Below the pieces are notes generated by a model. It did not search any database, was not told the DNA's origin, and saw only the letters and a program-made list of their open reading frames with translations. From Deltaproteobacteria bacterium Ga0077550 (lineage in GTDB: Bacteria > Myxococcota_A > Polyangia > Nannocystales > Nannocystaceae), in assembly GCA_001464385.1 (NCBI GenBank), contig LNFB01000231.1, positions 1 to 50,294 on the forward strand: DNA of 50,294 nt. The letters run 5' to 3'. Positions 31,234 to 41,796 of this stretch are shown here, in pieces (positions within the stretch are counted from its first letter, which is position 1; the number at the start of each line of letters is the position of its first letter). The position numbers were made by a program, and so were the translations under genes.

Positions 31234-32769
31234 TCAGATGGTCGGCGCCGAGCGGCTCGCCGACGCGAGGATCTCGTCGAGGCGCTTGGGCGATAGCGGC
31301 TTGACGACATGCTCGTGGAAGCCCGCGGCCAGGGCCTGCGCGCGGTCCTCGGGCTGGCCGTACCCAGTCAGCGCGATGAGGTGCGTCGGACACTGTGGGT
31401 CGCCGGCGACCTTCGCCGCGAAGACGTAGCCGTCGATGTCGGGCAGGCCGATGTCGACGAAGGCGAGGTCGTAGCGCTGCGCCGCCACGCGGGTGAGGCC
31501 CTCGGCGCCCCGGAAGCCCAGGTCGACGCGGCAACCTCGGCGCTCGAGCAGCAGCGCGAGCATGCGCGCGGCGTCCTCGTTGTCGTCGATCACGAGCACG
31601 TCGAGGGGACGCCCAGTGGGGGGCGCGCTCGCGGTGGCGGCGACGCGGCGCTCGCTCATGATGCGGCGCGCGCCGGGCAGGCGGACCTCGAACGCGCTGC
31701 CGCGGCCGGGGCCCTCGCTGTGCGCGCGCAGGGTGCCGCCGTGGAGCTCGGCGATCGCCCGGGCCAGGGCGAGGCCGACGCCCAGCCCACCGCTGCTGCG
31801 ATCGAGCGAGGTGCCGGCCTGGTAGAAAGGCTCGAAGATCGGCTCGAGTTCCTCGGGCGCGAGCCCGACGCCCTCGTCGCGCACGGTGATCGTCAGCCAT
31901 CGATCGTGCTCGCGGCACGACACGTAGACGCGGCCGTGCTCGGGCGTGTACTTGGCGGCGTTGTCGAGCAGGTTCGTCATCAGCTGCGTGAGTCGTACGG
32001 GATCCGCGTCGAGCTCGAGCTCGTCGGCCTCGTCGAGGTCGTGCACCAGGGTGTGACCGCGACGGTGGAACAGCGAGGTGGTGCTCTCGATCGAGGCGAC
32101 CAGGATCTCGGTGACGCGCATGCGCTGGGGGTGGACGGGCAGCCGGCCCGTGGTGCTGCGGCCGATCTCCAGCAGGTCGGCGATGAGCCGCGCCATGTGG
32201 TCGACCTGGCGGTGGACCAGTGCGGTCAGGTCCTCGATCGTTGGGCCCGGCGCCCCCCGGGCAGCGTCGCCGAAGAGCTCCGCGGCGTGGCGCAGGGGCG
32301 CCAACGGGTTGCGCAGCTCGTGCCCGAGCATGGCGATGAACTCGTCCTTGCGCCGGCCGATGCGCTCGAGCTGATCCCGCTCGCGGCGCATGAGCTCGAA
32401 CTGGCCGCTCAGGTCGAACGCCGAGACGGCGAGCACGGCCCCGTGCTGGGACTCGGTGCGTGTCGCCGACAGGGCGACCGGCGCGAGCGCGCCGCCCGGA
32501 ACGCGCAGGAGGATCTCGATCCGGCTCTGCACGCGCGTGAGCTCGAGCGTGCGCGGGACGTCCTCCGGGTCGACGAAGTCACACAGCGGCCGACCCACCA
32601 GCTCGTCGGCGGTGCGGCCGAAGAGGCGGGACAGCGCCGGGTTGGCGTACCGCACGGTGAGGTCGGTCGCGTCGAGGATCCCGACACCTTCGGGGAGCGA
32701 CTCGACCAGGGCTCCGGCGTCGACGGGGTCGCTCGCGCCGCTCCCGGTGCTGGCAACAGGGGTCGTCAT
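31234..32769 (-). CDS. hybrid sensor histidine kinase (PAS-HisKA-HATPase-REC)
   Basis: 511 aa. PAS domain (about 20-130, VGILDATDLTVRYANPALSR), HisKA with FIAMLGHELRNPLAPLRHA (His about 154), HATPase with NLLDNAAKYTPEHG, DEGVGLAPEE and GGLGVGLALARAIAELHGG, then a C-terminal receiver (about 390-505) with DD pair in VIDDNED, phosphoacceptor Asp in FVDIGLPDIDGY, Thr in ALTGYG and Lys in VVKPLS. All catalytic residues are present. No transmembrane segment. Its ATG overlaps the stop of the kinase fragment upstream, and the sigma-54 regulator precedes that, so the three form one operon. Confidence 0.92.
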   Translation of the reverse strand: MTTPVASTGSGASDPVDAGALVESLPEGVGILDATDLTVRYANPALSRLFGRTADELVGRPLCDFVDPEDVPRTLELTRVQSRIEILLRVPGGALAPVALSATRTESQHGAVLAVSAFDLSGQFELMRRERDQLERIGRRKDEFIAMLGHELRNPLAPLRHAAELFGDAARGAPGPTIEDLTALVHRQVDHMARLIADLLEIGRSTTGRLPVHPQRMRVTEILVASIESTTSLFHRRGHTLVHDLDEADELELDADPVRLTQLMTNLLDNAAKYTPEHGRVYVSCREHDRWLTITVRDEGVGLAPEELEPIFEPFYQAGTSLDRSSGGLGVGLALARAIAELHGGTLRAHSEGPGRGSAFEVRLPGARRIMSERRVAATASAPPTGRPLDVLVIDDNEDAARMLALLLERRGCRVDLGFRGAEGLTRVAAQRYDLAFVDIGLPDIDGYVFAAKVAGDPQCPTHLIALTGYGQPEDRAQALAAGFHEHVVKPLSPKRLDEILASASRSAPTI

Positions 32770-33308
32770 GGCAGTGCGGTGTCTGTTGGGATCGACGACA
32801 GGGGGCAGACTGCGACCACGCGTGCGCCGCCGCTACGCGGTTCGAGGCGGAGGTCACCGCCAGCGGCGACGGCGAGCTGCCGGGCGAGCCAGAGTCCGAG
32901 CCCACCGTCGGCGGCGACGGCGAATGGATCCCGCGCGCGCGCCTCCGAGATGCCGGGGCCGTCGTCTTCGATGACGATGCGGGCCTCGCCGCGGTCGACC
33001 TCGACGCGGAGCTCGACGGTGCTTCGGGCGTGGCGCAGCGCGTTGACGAGCAGCTCCTCGTAGACGTGGCGCCAGAGCCGTGCGCACGGCAGCTGCGGTG
33101 GCGCCGATGTCATCGGCAGGGCCGACGCCGTCACGCCGCGACGCGAGCCCGACTGCAGCGCGGCATTGACCGCCGCGCGCGCGAGCTCGTCCAGCGGCGC
33201 TGCGCCGCGGTCCTGCGCTGCGACGCCGGCGATCGCGGCCGAGACCCAGTCGAGGCGTCGCGCCAGCCAGCCGAGCCGATGCACCGATCGGCGGGCGAGC
33301 GCGATCAT
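32766..33308 (-). CDS. histidine kinase ATPase domain (3' part of a frameshifted kinase)
   Basis: 180 aa from ATG 33308, but this is probably not the native start. It contains a helical dimerisation remnant (SVHRLGWLARRLDWVSAA) and a complete HATPase: N-box YEELLVNALRHARS, G1 EDDGPGIS, G2 GGLGLWLARQLAV. The His-box is missing here; it lies just upstream in another frame (33346-33417). As it stands the protein could bind ATP but has no phosphoacceptor. It sits between the sigma-54 regulator and the hybrid kinase, overlapping the latter by 4 nt. Confidence 0.75.
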   Translation of the reverse strand: MIALARRSVHRLGWLARRLDWVSAAIAGVAAQDRGAAPLDELARAAVNAALQSGSRRGVTASALPMTSAPPQLPCARLWRHVYEELLVNALRHARSTVELRVEVDRGEARIVIEDDGPGISEARARDPFAVAADGGLGLWLARQLAVAAGGDLRLEPRSGGARVVAVCPLSSIPTDTALP

Positions 33309-33345
33309 CGGCGCGCTGCTCGGCGCGACCTGGTCGAGCTCGTCG

Positions 33346-33413
33346 AGTGCGGATGTCGTGTGCGATGCGACGGGCGAGGACGTCCAGCGATGGCGGTACC
33401 GTGCCCGCCGGGC

Positions 33414-33417
<4 letters not shown>
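33346..33417 (-). pseudogene. 5' part of the frameshifted histidine kinase (His-box)
   Basis: A GTG at 33417 overlaps the TGA of the sigma-54 regulator (GTGA), a normal coupled start. It encodes SLDVLARRIAHDIRT, a clear HisKA His-box. The matching continuation SALDELDQVAPSSAP leads into the ATPase-domain frame, but that is one base out of register near 33345. So the gene has a frameshift, either real, a sequencing error or (less likely) programmed. Confidence 0.6.
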
Positions 33418-34871
<1,454 letters not shown>

Positions 34872-35022
34872 GAGCAAGTGCCTCGCCGAGGGGCGGTGAC
34901 GTGGAATGTCGAGGGGTTGACGCGGGGGGCTCTCCCGGGTGGGCGCCTGGGCACTGTGACGCAAGCGCACACTCGTGGCAATCGAGCACACCCCACCGGG
35001 ACGGGCCGCCCGTGGGGAGCGG

Positions 35023-35382
35023 CTACAGCATGCGCAGCAGGTAGTCGGCCAGGCCGCTGAGGACGCTGATGCAGGCCGCCCCGATGAAGGCCCAGCCGAA
35101 ACCGTCGATCGAGAGGTTGTCGCTCACCGCGTCGACCAACTTCAGCAGGATCGCGTTGACGACGAGCCGCGTGAGGAAGGCGAGCAGGAAGCCGAGCCCG
35201 AGCGTGCCGATTCCGATGACGACGAACAGCAGCCACCCGAGCGCGACATTGAGGATGCCGAAGAGCGCGGCGACCACGATCGCGCCGCCGAGTCCACGGA
35301 TGCGGAACCCCGGGAGCAACGCCGCGGTGAGCAGCATGACGAGGGAGAGGACGAGCCAGGAGATGAGGAGGTGGACGATCAT
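35023..35382 (-). CDS. phage-holin-4-family-like membrane protein
   Basis: 119 aa, almost entirely hydrophobic with four transmembrane helices (about 3-23, 33-55, 57-80, 95-115). LLPGFRIRGLGGAIVVAALF and GILNVALGWLL match the family named after phage holin 4 (also called MvpA-like), which is widespread in bacterial chromosomes and is not evidence for a prophage. Lies with other small stress/envelope genes. Role unknown. Confidence 0.85.
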   Translation of the reverse strand: MIVHLLISWLVLSLVMLLTAALLPGFRIRGLGGAIVVAALFGILNVALGWLLFVVIGIGTLGLGFLLAFLTRLVVNAILLKLVDAVSDNLSIDGFGWAFIGAACISVLSGLADYLLRML

Positions 35383-35418
35383 GAGGGTCTTTCCAGAGCG
35401 CGGGAGTCAGCGCGGGAG

Positions 35419-35751
35419 TCAGAGCGCGGTGTCGGTGCTGGTGGATTGGGGCGAGCCGGCGGGGCAGTCGAAGTCCGTCGACATCGCGTCGAGGTCGGCC
35501 CGCAGCTCGGGGTCGTGACGACGCGAGCGTGCGGATCGGTGCCGCAGTCGGGCCATGCGGTCGCGCAGCGCACCCCGCGTCTGGGCGCCGCTGCGCGGCG
35601 CGAGGAGGATGCCGAGACCAGCGCCGAGCAGGACGCCGCCGCCGAACAGACCCATCGCGGGCAGCACGAGATCGATGAGGTGTCGACGCGGTCGCACGCC
35701 GATCGCGTGGAGGACGTCGTCGCGGGTGAGCTTGGAGATCGGGTTCTTCAT
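35419..35751 (-). CDS. YtxH-like small membrane protein
   Basis: 110 aa from ATG 35751. A Gly-rich transmembrane helix (LPAMGLFGGGVLLGAGLGIL) is followed at once by LAPRSGAQTRGALRDRM, the LAPxSGxxTR signature of YtxH-type general stress proteins. The basic/acidic tail is variable. It is 36 bp upstream of the holin-like gene on the same strand, suggesting one transcript. Confidence 0.8.
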   Translation of the reverse strand: MKNPISKLTRDDVLHAIGVRPRRHLIDLVLPAMGLFGGGVLLGAGLGILLAPRSGAQTRGALRDRMARLRHRSARSRRHDPELRADLDAMSTDFDCPAGSPQSTSTDTAL

Positions 35752-35867
35752 GGTGCCTCGGACGCCGCTGGACAGAGCAAGCCGCGGGCTCGACGGCTCG
35801 TCCCCGGGGTGAACGCAACGGTTTGGAGGACTTGTCCCGCGGTGCTCCGCGCGCGGCGATCGACGAC

Positions 35868-36308
35868 ATGGGCTCGGCACGTGCGCGCGCGCTCGGATGG
35901 GCGTCGGCGCTCGGCGGGTGTGGCGTGGATCCGCGGCTGCTCGTCGCCGCCCCCGGGCAGGCCGACGAGCCCAAGCGGCTGACGGAGCGCATCGGCGAGC
36001 GGGTCTCGCGGGGCGTCGTCGAGGAGTCGCTCGAGGTGCTCGACGATCCGAGCAACCGCGCGCGGCTCGGTCGCATCGTGAACTCGCCGCAGATGCGGAC
36101 GGCGATGCACGACCTCACGGTGTCGATCGTGCTCGGCGCCGTCGACGGCCTCGCGCGCGCCGACTTCGGCGAACTCGACGTCGCGCGGGCGGTCGGCCAT
36201 CGACGCCGCGGCGCAGCGCGACGCCGCGCAGGGCCAGTCGAGCTCGCTCGAGACGTGTTGCTGCGCGGGTCCGAGTCCACGCCCGCACGCGCCGCAGGGG
36301 CGCGGTGA
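35868..36308 (+). CDS. hypothetical lipoprotein, probably truncated
   Basis: 146 aa from ATG 35868. Short signal peptide ending in a LGGC lipobox; then VDPRLLVAAPGQADEP, and helical RLTERIGERVSRGVVEESLE and MRTAMHDLTVSIVLGAVDG. This resembles the beginning of longer helical myxobacterial proteins of unknown function. After about residue 110 the sequence becomes Arg-rich and loses that character (GHRRRGAARRR), whereas a shift of frame near 36200 would continue with IDAAAQRDAAQG. So a frameshift or truncation is likely. Function unknown. Confidence 0.5.
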   Translation: MGSARARALGWASALGGCGVDPRLLVAAPGQADEPKRLTERIGERVSRGVVEESLEVLDDPSNRARLGRIVNSPQMRTAMHDLTVSIVLGAVDGLARADFGELDVARAVGHRRRGAARRRAGPVELARDVLLRGSESTPARAAGAR

Positions 36309-36390
36309 CGGATCGAGCGGGTGGCTCCACGGGCGGTTTGCACCGGCGCGGCGGGTTGCTCGCCCCGGACCGATCCGCGAGACTGGCGAC

Positions 36391-38193
36391 GTGTCGCTCC
36401 TGCTCGCGTCCGCGCTCACGCTCGCCGTCGTTCCCCCCGCCTCCACGCAGCAAGTCGACCGCGCCCGCGCGCTCGAGCGGGCCTCCGTCCGCGCCCGCGC
36501 GGCGCGGGCCGACGTCGCCGCGTTGCCGAAGCCCACGGCGGCTCGACGGGCGCCCGGCGCGAAGGCGGCGCGCGTGCCCGGTCGCGTCGGCGCGGCCGGC
36601 CCGAAGGTCCGCACGCAGACCAAGACCGCGAAGGGCAAGGCCAAGGGCGCCGCGGCCCGCAAGGTGCCGGCGCGGCCGAGGCCACGGCCGAAGCTCGGCG
36701 TCGCGCCGTGCTCGACGATCGTCGGTCCGAGCCACGACGGCGCCGTCCGGCCCGGGCTCGAGGGCCTCGTCGCCGACAAGTACTGGGTGTGGCCGAATGC
36801 GTCGAAGCTGCACGTCCACTTCCTCGACGGCTCGCCCGCCGCGCGCGCGGCCGTGGCCCAGATCGCCGCCGAGTGGTCCGAGTTCGCCAACATCGACTTC
36901 GTCTTCCACCTCGAGGACGCCGCGCCTGCGCAGGTCGACATCGCGATCACCTTCGACGACTCGGCGTGCAACTCGTCGATGGGGCCGGGCTCGCGACAGG
37001 CGGTCCAGTGGGGCGGCCCGTCGATGCGCCTCTGCCACATCGACAACATGGTCGGCAGCGAGTTCTTTCGCCGCGCGGTGCTGCACGAGTTCGGGCACGC
37101 GCTGGGCATGCACCACGAGCACCAGAGCCCCAAGGCGGCGTTCTCGTGGGACAAGCCGGCCGTCTACGCCTACTACGCGCAGATCGGCTGGGATCAGGCG
37201 TTCGTCGACCAATGGGTGTTCAGCAAGGTCGCCGAGGATTCCGTGCGCGCGAGCGCGTGGGATCCCGACTCGGTGATGCACTACGAGTTTCCCGCCGCGT
37301 TCACCACCGATCGCGTGGCGATCCACGGTGGGTCGGTGCTCTCGTCGGAGGACAAGCGCTTCATCGCGGAGATCTATCCCGGCCGCAACCCCGCGGTCGG
37401 ACCCAAGCCGGCGAAGAAGCGGGCGCGCGCGGCGAAGACCCAGCACTTCGACCAGCGGCGGATCGCGCTGCGCAACGACACGACGGTGCCGCTGGTGCTG
37501 GAGGTCGTGGTCGAGCGCCGCACGAAGGCCGGCGCCTGGGCGTGGACGCCGTCGAGGGACGTCGACGTCGGGGCGCGCTTCGAGCTGGCGGCCGGCGCCG
37601 AGACGCTGCTGCCGACGACGCTGTCGGGGCGCGCCGCGTACGTGCGCGCGCGCAGCAAGGACGGCGCGCAGCAGTGGTCGGACCACGTCGACGACCTGGT
37701 GATCCTCGCCGAGGACGGCGGCTACGACGACCGCGCGATGCAGTCGCGCGTGATCGCGATCGCGGGCGAGCCCGACGCGCCCGCGTCGCTGTCTCGCGAC
37801 GCGCTGTGGGATCACGCCGTCGCCGAGTTCGACGCGTCGCACTGGCAGGCGGCCGCCGACGCCTTCCAGGACTTCATCGCCCGCCACGCCGGCGATCCGT
37901 ACGTGCCCTGGGCGCACCTCTACGTGGTGATGGGCTTGCTCGAGCAGGGCCGCTCGACCGACGCGGCCTACGCCGCATACGCGCTCATCGTCGAGTTCCC
38001 CGACGACGACGCGGCGCGCTACGCCTGGTTCTACGGCGGGATCGCGTCGCTGCAGCGCGGCGCGTGCGAGGACGCAAAGGGCTACTTCGAGGTCGTGGTG
38101 GCGGGCGGCGCGGCGCTGCCCAAGGCATGGACCGACGCCGCGAGCGAGCACCTCGGCGCGATCGAACGCTCGCCCGAGCTGTGGTGCGGCTGA
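36391..38193 (+). CDS. astacin-like zinc metalloprotease with C-terminal TPR-like region
   Basis: 600 aa from GTG 36391, whose signal peptide ends near PPASTQ. A basic Lys/Ala/Pro-rich stretch (about 40-100) leads to an astacin/matrixin-type (metzincin) domain: WPNASKLHVHF, active site HEFGHALGMHHEH (about 232), and the Met-turn SVMHYEF (about 292). Catalysis uses Zn held by the three His with Glu as base. A beta domain follows, then tetratricopeptide-like helices (about 470-590, with HWQAAADAFQDFIARH) as in periplasmic YbgF-type proteins. Probably secreted or periplasmic; substrate unknown. Confidence 0.87.
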   Translation: MSLLLASALTLAVVPPASTQQVDRARALERASVRARAARADVAALPKPTAARRAPGAKAARVPGRVGAAGPKVRTQTKTAKGKAKGAAARKVPARPRPRPKLGVAPCSTIVGPSHDGAVRPGLEGLVADKYWVWPNASKLHVHFLDGSPAARAAVAQIAAEWSEFANIDFVFHLEDAAPAQVDIAITFDDSACNSSMGPGSRQAVQWGGPSMRLCHIDNMVGSEFFRRAVLHEFGHALGMHHEHQSPKAAFSWDKPAVYAYYAQIGWDQAFVDQWVFSKVAEDSVRASAWDPDSVMHYEFPAAFTTDRVAIHGGSVLSSEDKRFIAEIYPGRNPAVGPKPAKKRARAAKTQHFDQRRIALRNDTTVPLVLEVVVERRTKAGAWAWTPSRDVDVGARFELAAGAETLLPTTLSGRAAYVRARSKDGAQQWSDHVDDLVILAEDGGYDDRAMQSRVIAIAGEPDAPASLSRDALWDHAVAEFDASHWQAAADAFQDFIARHAGDPYVPWAHLYVVMGLLEQGRSTDAAYAAYALIVEFPDDDAARYAWFYGGIASLQRGACEDAKGYFEVVVAGGAALPKAWTDAASEHLGAIERSPELWCG

Positions 38194-38197
38194 GTCG

Positions 38198-39592
38198 TCA
38201 CGCGCTGCCCTCGATCGCGAGCTCCAGCGCCTCCTCGATGTCCGCCACGAGGCGCGCGGGCTCGGGCACGCGGCCGGCATCCGCCATCACCCCGAGCGTG
38301 ACGGCGCCCGCGTAGCTGAAGATCGACAGGCCGAGGGCGAGGTCGCCCGATTGCGGGACCCAGAACAGCATGCGTGACACCGTGCGCCCGCCGATCCGCA
38401 CCGCCGCGCGCGGGCCCGGCACGTTGGTGAGGACGGCCGACGCCTTCGCGCTGAAGAACCGCACGCCGAGCGACTCGAGGCCGCGCGGCGCCAGGCCCAT
38501 CGCGGCGACGATGGCCATCCCGACCTGCGCCTCGGCGCTGCGCTTGAGCGCGTCCATGCGCCGCTTGACCTCGTGCAGCCGCGCCGACGGGGCGGCGACC
38601 GACAGCGGGAGCGAGAGCACGACCAGGCCGAAGCGGTTGCCGAGGCCGACACTCGCCCGCAGGTCCCGGAGGTTGACGGGGATCATCGCCCGCACGTCGT
38701 GGACCGCGGCGCCGGAGCGGGCGAGGTACCGTCGCAGCCCGCCGGCGAGCGCGGCCACGAGGACGTCGTTGATCGTCGCGCCCGAGCGATGCGCGGCGGC
38801 GCGGATCGGATCGAGCGCGAAGGCGCGGCTCCACGCGACCGACTTGCGCGGCCCGAGCGGCCCCCGCAGCGGGCTCGCGCGATCGGGCAGCAGCAACAGC
38901 AGCCGCGCGGCCGAGCGGAGCCAACGCCCGCCCAGCGCCGCGTCGCGGAGGAGCCGCTGCGGCTGCACCACGCGCGCGCCCACCTCCGCCGCGGCGGCGC
39001 GCAGCCGCGTCGACCAGCGCGTGGGCGTGCGGGCCTCTGGCTCGGGCGCCGCGTCGTCGCACAACGAGAGCAGGACGCCGAGCAGCGCGAAGCCATCGGC
39101 GATCGCGTGGTGGATCCGCGCCAGCAGGAGCGTGCCCCCCTCGGGTCGCTCGAACACGTGGAGCTCCCAGGGCGGATGCCCGCGATCGAGCGGCGTGGAC
39201 ACGACGCGGTCGATCGCCGCGCGCAGCTCGGCGTCGGCGCGGCTGTCGAGCCGGTGACGCACCACGTGACGCGCGAGCTGGAAGTCCGGATCCAGGCGCC
39301 ACGAGGGCGCGCCGCCGAGGTGCGGCTCGACCACGCGCTGGCGGAACCGATCGAAGCGCAGCAGTCGGCGCTCGAGGATCGCGTGGATCTCCGGGAGGCC
39401 GAGCACCCCGTCGAGCTCGAGCAACGCGGTGATGACCATCGGGTTGCTCGGGCGATCCATGTGCAGCCAAGCCGCGTCCTCGCCCGCGAGCCGTTCGTCC
39501 TGCACCACGACCCACGGCACCACGGCCACCGGCGGCCGTGCAACGTCGACGCCGCGCAGTGCTTGCCGTCGCCCCGTCGCCCGGTCGGCCAC
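38198..39592 (-). CDS. wax ester synthase/diacylglycerol acyltransferase (WS/DGAT)
   Basis: 464 aa from GTG 39592; the family start is usually closer to EDAAWLHMDRPSNPMVI, so a GTG at 39529 or downstream may be the true start. Catalytic HHxxxDG motif is present as HHAIADG (about 168), the second conserved ND motif as ATINDVLVAAL, and the C-terminal NVPGPR block is typical. These enzymes transfer fatty acyl-CoA to long-chain alcohols or diacylglycerol, making storage lipids. It converges on the protease gene with a 4-bp gap. Confidence 0.9.
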   Translation of the reverse strand: MADRATGRRQALRGVDVARPPVAVVPWVVVQDERLAGEDAAWLHMDRPSNPMVITALLELDGVLGLPEIHAILERRLLRFDRFRQRVVEPHLGGAPSWRLDPDFQLARHVVRHRLDSRADAELRAAIDRVVSTPLDRGHPPWELHVFERPEGGTLLLARIHHAIADGFALLGVLLSLCDDAAPEPEARTPTRWSTRLRAAAAEVGARVVQPQRLLRDAALGGRWLRSAARLLLLLPDRASPLRGPLGPRKSVAWSRAFALDPIRAAAHRSGATINDVLVAALAGGLRRYLARSGAAVHDVRAMIPVNLRDLRASVGLGNRFGLVVLSLPLSVAAPSARLHEVKRRMDALKRSAEAQVGMAIVAAMGLAPRGLESLGVRFFSAKASAVLTNVPGPRAAVRIGGRTVSRMLFWVPQSGDLALGLSIFSYAGAVTLGVMADAGRVPEPARLVADIEEALELAIEGSA

Positions 39593-39751
39593 CGCTGCGG
39601 GCGTGGGCCCGGGCGCCGGCGCACGGTCCGACCGGCCAGGGCACGCACCCCTTCGGACCCCAGGGCGTCGCGTCCGTGGGCGCGCACGTCATGGCGTCAC
39701 GCGGCGATCGATCCGAGCGCGCGCAATCGGCCGCGGGGGGCAGTCCACGTA

Positions 39752-39780
39752 TTGACAGGCTTCTCGCGGACGGTTGAACC
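39752..39780 (+). promoter_or_regulatory. possible sigma-70-like promoter before the OmpA lipoprotein
   Basis: TTGACA at 39752-39757 followed after 17 bp by a weak TGAACC. The element lies just upstream of the ATG at 39791, so the leader would be very short. Only the -35 box is convincing. Confidence 0.3.
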
Positions 39781-39790
39781 TCTGCCGCCC

Positions 39791-40552
39791 ATGCGCAGCT
39801 CAATCGTCGCCATGCTCACCACCGCCGCCCTCTTCACCTCGAGCCTCACCGCGTGCGGCCCGAGCCGCAAGGAGCTGCAGGCCGAGATCGACAAGATCAA
39901 GGGCGAGCTCGCCGGCACCCAGGACCAGGTCAAGACCCTGCAGGGCAAGATCGCCGAGCTCGAGCGAGAGATCGCGTCGCGCGACGAGCGGATCGCCGCG
40001 CTCGAGAAGGACAACGCCGCGATGACCACCGAGCTCGAGGCCCTGCGCGGCGAGCAGGCCCGCCGCAAGGCCGAGCTCGACACCTACCGTCAGCTCTTCG
40101 CCAAGCTGAAGAAGCTCATCGACGCCGGCACGATCAAGGTGTCGTTCCGCAAGGGCCGCATGATCGTCGAGCTGGCGTCGGCGATCCTCTTCGACTCGGG
40201 CAAGACCGAGCTCAAGGACGCGGGCAAGACCGCCCTCGACGACATCGTGACCGCGCTGCAGACGGTCAACGACCGCGACTTCATGATCGCCGGCCACACC
40301 GACACCGACCCGATCAAGACCAAGCGGTTCAAGTCGAACTGGGAGCTCAGCACTGCCCGCGCGGTCGTCGTCGTCGACTACATGATCTCGAAGGGCTTCC
40401 CGTCGGCCAACCTCGGCGCGGCGGGGTTCGCGGAGATCGACCCGGTCGCCAAGAACGACACCCCCGAGGGCAAGGCGCAGAACCGGCGCATCGAGATCGT
40501 CCTCATGCCCGACCTCGGCGAGCTGAAGGGCATCGAGGACATGATCAAGTAG
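39791..40552 (+). CDS. coiled-coil OmpA-family lipoprotein
   Basis: 253 aa. ATG 39791, signal peptide with lipobox LTAC, then a heptad coiled coil (about 25-100: LQAEIDKIKGELAGTQDQVK and onward) and a C-terminal OmpA domain (about 125-245): ASAILFDSGKTELKDAGKTA, AGHTDTDPIKTKRFKSNWEL, and AQNRRIEIVL, with the conserved Asp and Arg for peptidoglycan. The coiled coil plus OmpA layout is common in delta/myxobacterial cell-envelope proteins. Rich in Lys and Asp compared with its neighbours, so probably highly expressed. Confidence 0.9.
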   Translation: MRSSIVAMLTTAALFTSSLTACGPSRKELQAEIDKIKGELAGTQDQVKTLQGKIAELEREIASRDERIAALEKDNAAMTTELEALRGEQARRKAELDTYRQLFAKLKKLIDAGTIKVSFRKGRMIVELASAILFDSGKTELKDAGKTALDDIVTALQTVNDRDFMIAGHTDTDPIKTKRFKSNWELSTARAVVVVDYMISKGFPSANLGAAGFAEIDPVAKNDTPEGKAQNRRIEIVLMPDLGELKGIEDMIK

Positions 40553-40618
40553 CGCGCGCGGGGGGCATCGCGGCGCCCCGGGAACCTCGGGCGCGCCGCG
40601 GCCACTCCCACGTTCGCG

Positions 40619-41197
40619 ATGCGGTGGTTTTTCGCACCCGGGGTCCTGCTCGCGACGACGGTCGCCTCGGGCTGCGCCGATCCGCGCGCCGACGAGGGCG
40701 AGAGCAGCAGCGGCGGGGCCCCCGAGCCCGAGCCACGGCAGCTCGTCGACGCCTACGCCTGGCTGACCGCGCCGCCCGAGCGCGACGTGTTCGTCGGCGA
40801 CAAGCCCGAGGCCGTCGAGTGCCCGCCGGTCGACGGCTACGGCGCGGTCGACTTCGGCGGCTACCCGGCGTTCGAGGTCCACACCGACTTCTGCGACTAC
40901 ATCACCGTCGAGCAACCCTTGGGCGAGGACGTCGCCGCGGGCGAGTTCGTCAACGTCCGGCTGTGGCACTTCGACCTGAACGCCGCCGAGCCGGCGATCG
41001 GGGTCGCGGCGGTGTCGATCGACGGTGAGGTGCGCTGGGAGTACGAGGTCGAGATCCCCGGCGAGGGCGCCCTGGCGTCGTCGGGGTGGGTGACGGACCG
41101 CGACCTGGCGGCGGGGACGTGGGTGCAGTTCCACGTCCACAACCATGGCGTGAACAGCTGGAACCTGATCGAGATCACCGCCGAGCCGGCGCCGTGA
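40619..41197 (+). CDS. hypothetical lipoprotein with beta-sandwich-like domain
   Basis: 192 aa from ATG 40619. Signal peptide MRWFFAPGVLLATTVASGC, Ser/Gly linker, then a 150-residue domain with FCDYITVEQPL, NVRLWHFDLNA, WEYEVEIPGEG and FHVHNHGVNSWNLIEI. The alternating pattern and closing NHGVNSWN resemble small beta-sandwich binding modules of secreted proteins, with His pairs (HVHNH) that might bind a metal. No family recognised. It follows the OmpA lipoprotein by 66 bp on the same strand and converges with the copper-protein operon. Confidence 0.6.
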   Translation: MRWFFAPGVLLATTVASGCADPRADEGESSSGGAPEPEPRQLVDAYAWLTAPPERDVFVGDKPEAVECPPVDGYGAVDFGGYPAFEVHTDFCDYITVEQPLGEDVAAGEFVNVRLWHFDLNAAEPAIGVAAVSIDGEVRWEYEVEIPGEGALASSGWVTDRDLAAGTWVQFHVHNHGVNSWNLIEITAEPAP

Positions 41198-41224
41198 CGC
41201 CGGGTTCGGAGGCGCGCCCGCGGG

Positions 41225-41788
41225 TCAGCCGTAGACGAGCTCGAACATCACCGTGAACGCGGTCTCTTGATCCGCGGCCAGGTCGAACTTCTGGTTGGGG
41301 AGCGTGACCGGATCGCCCGCGTCGGGGTTGTGATCGGTGGCCTCGAAGTTCGCGTCGAGGTCGAACATCCCGAGGAACGTGTAGTTCTCGGCGGGGAGCG
41401 CCTCGCTGGTCCACGTCACGCTCGCGGTCTCGTCGGTCGTGAGATCGACGCCCTCGAGGGCGATCGACGCGTAGGAGACCGCGCCCTCGACCGGACCGGT
41501 GATCGTGACGTCCGAGGTGAGGAAGAGGTCGCCGTAGACCGTGCCGACCAGCGGGTCGACGAGGGTCGGGCCCATGCGCACCCCGTTCGACACGCCGAAG
41601 CTCAGGGTCACGGTGCCGGTCGCCGCCGCGGCCCCGCTCGAGGAGCCACCACCGTCGGTGCCGGACTCGGACGCGCCCGCGGAGGTGTCGACCATCCCGC
41701 CCGACGACGATCCGCCGTCGTCGGACGAGTCGGCCGCGCAGGCGACGATGAAACCACTCAGGGCCCAGAGGAACGTCGTGTTGCGCAT
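41225..41788 (-). CDS. lipoprotein downstream of the copper protein (MbnP-like)
   Basis: 187 aa from ATG 41788. Signal peptide with FIVAC lipobox, Ser/Gly linker, then a beta-rich domain: VTLSFGVSNGVRMGPTL, YGDLFLTSDVTI, ALPAENYTFLGMFDLD, NQKFDLAADQETAFTVMFE. The layout is similar to MbnP/copper-related periplasmic lipoproteins, but I cannot assign a family with certainty. It is only 8 bp downstream of the PHM-like gene on the same strand and has a GAGG ribosome site, so the two form an operon and probably act together outside the cell. Confidence 0.65.
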   Translation of the reverse strand: MRNTTFLWALSGFIVACAADSSDDGGSSSGGMVDTSAGASESGTDGGGSSSGAAAATGTVTLSFGVSNGVRMGPTLVDPLVGTVYGDLFLTSDVTITGPVEGAVSYASIALEGVDLTTDETASVTWTSEALPAENYTFLGMFDLDANFEATDHNPDAGDPVTLPNQKFDLAADQETAFTVMFELVYG

Positions 41789-41796
41789 GGCCGTCC

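Noticed and set aside
35023..35382. Evidence for a prophage from the holin-type protein
   Set aside because: This holin-4 family is a common chromosomal membrane protein and no other phage gene is nearby.
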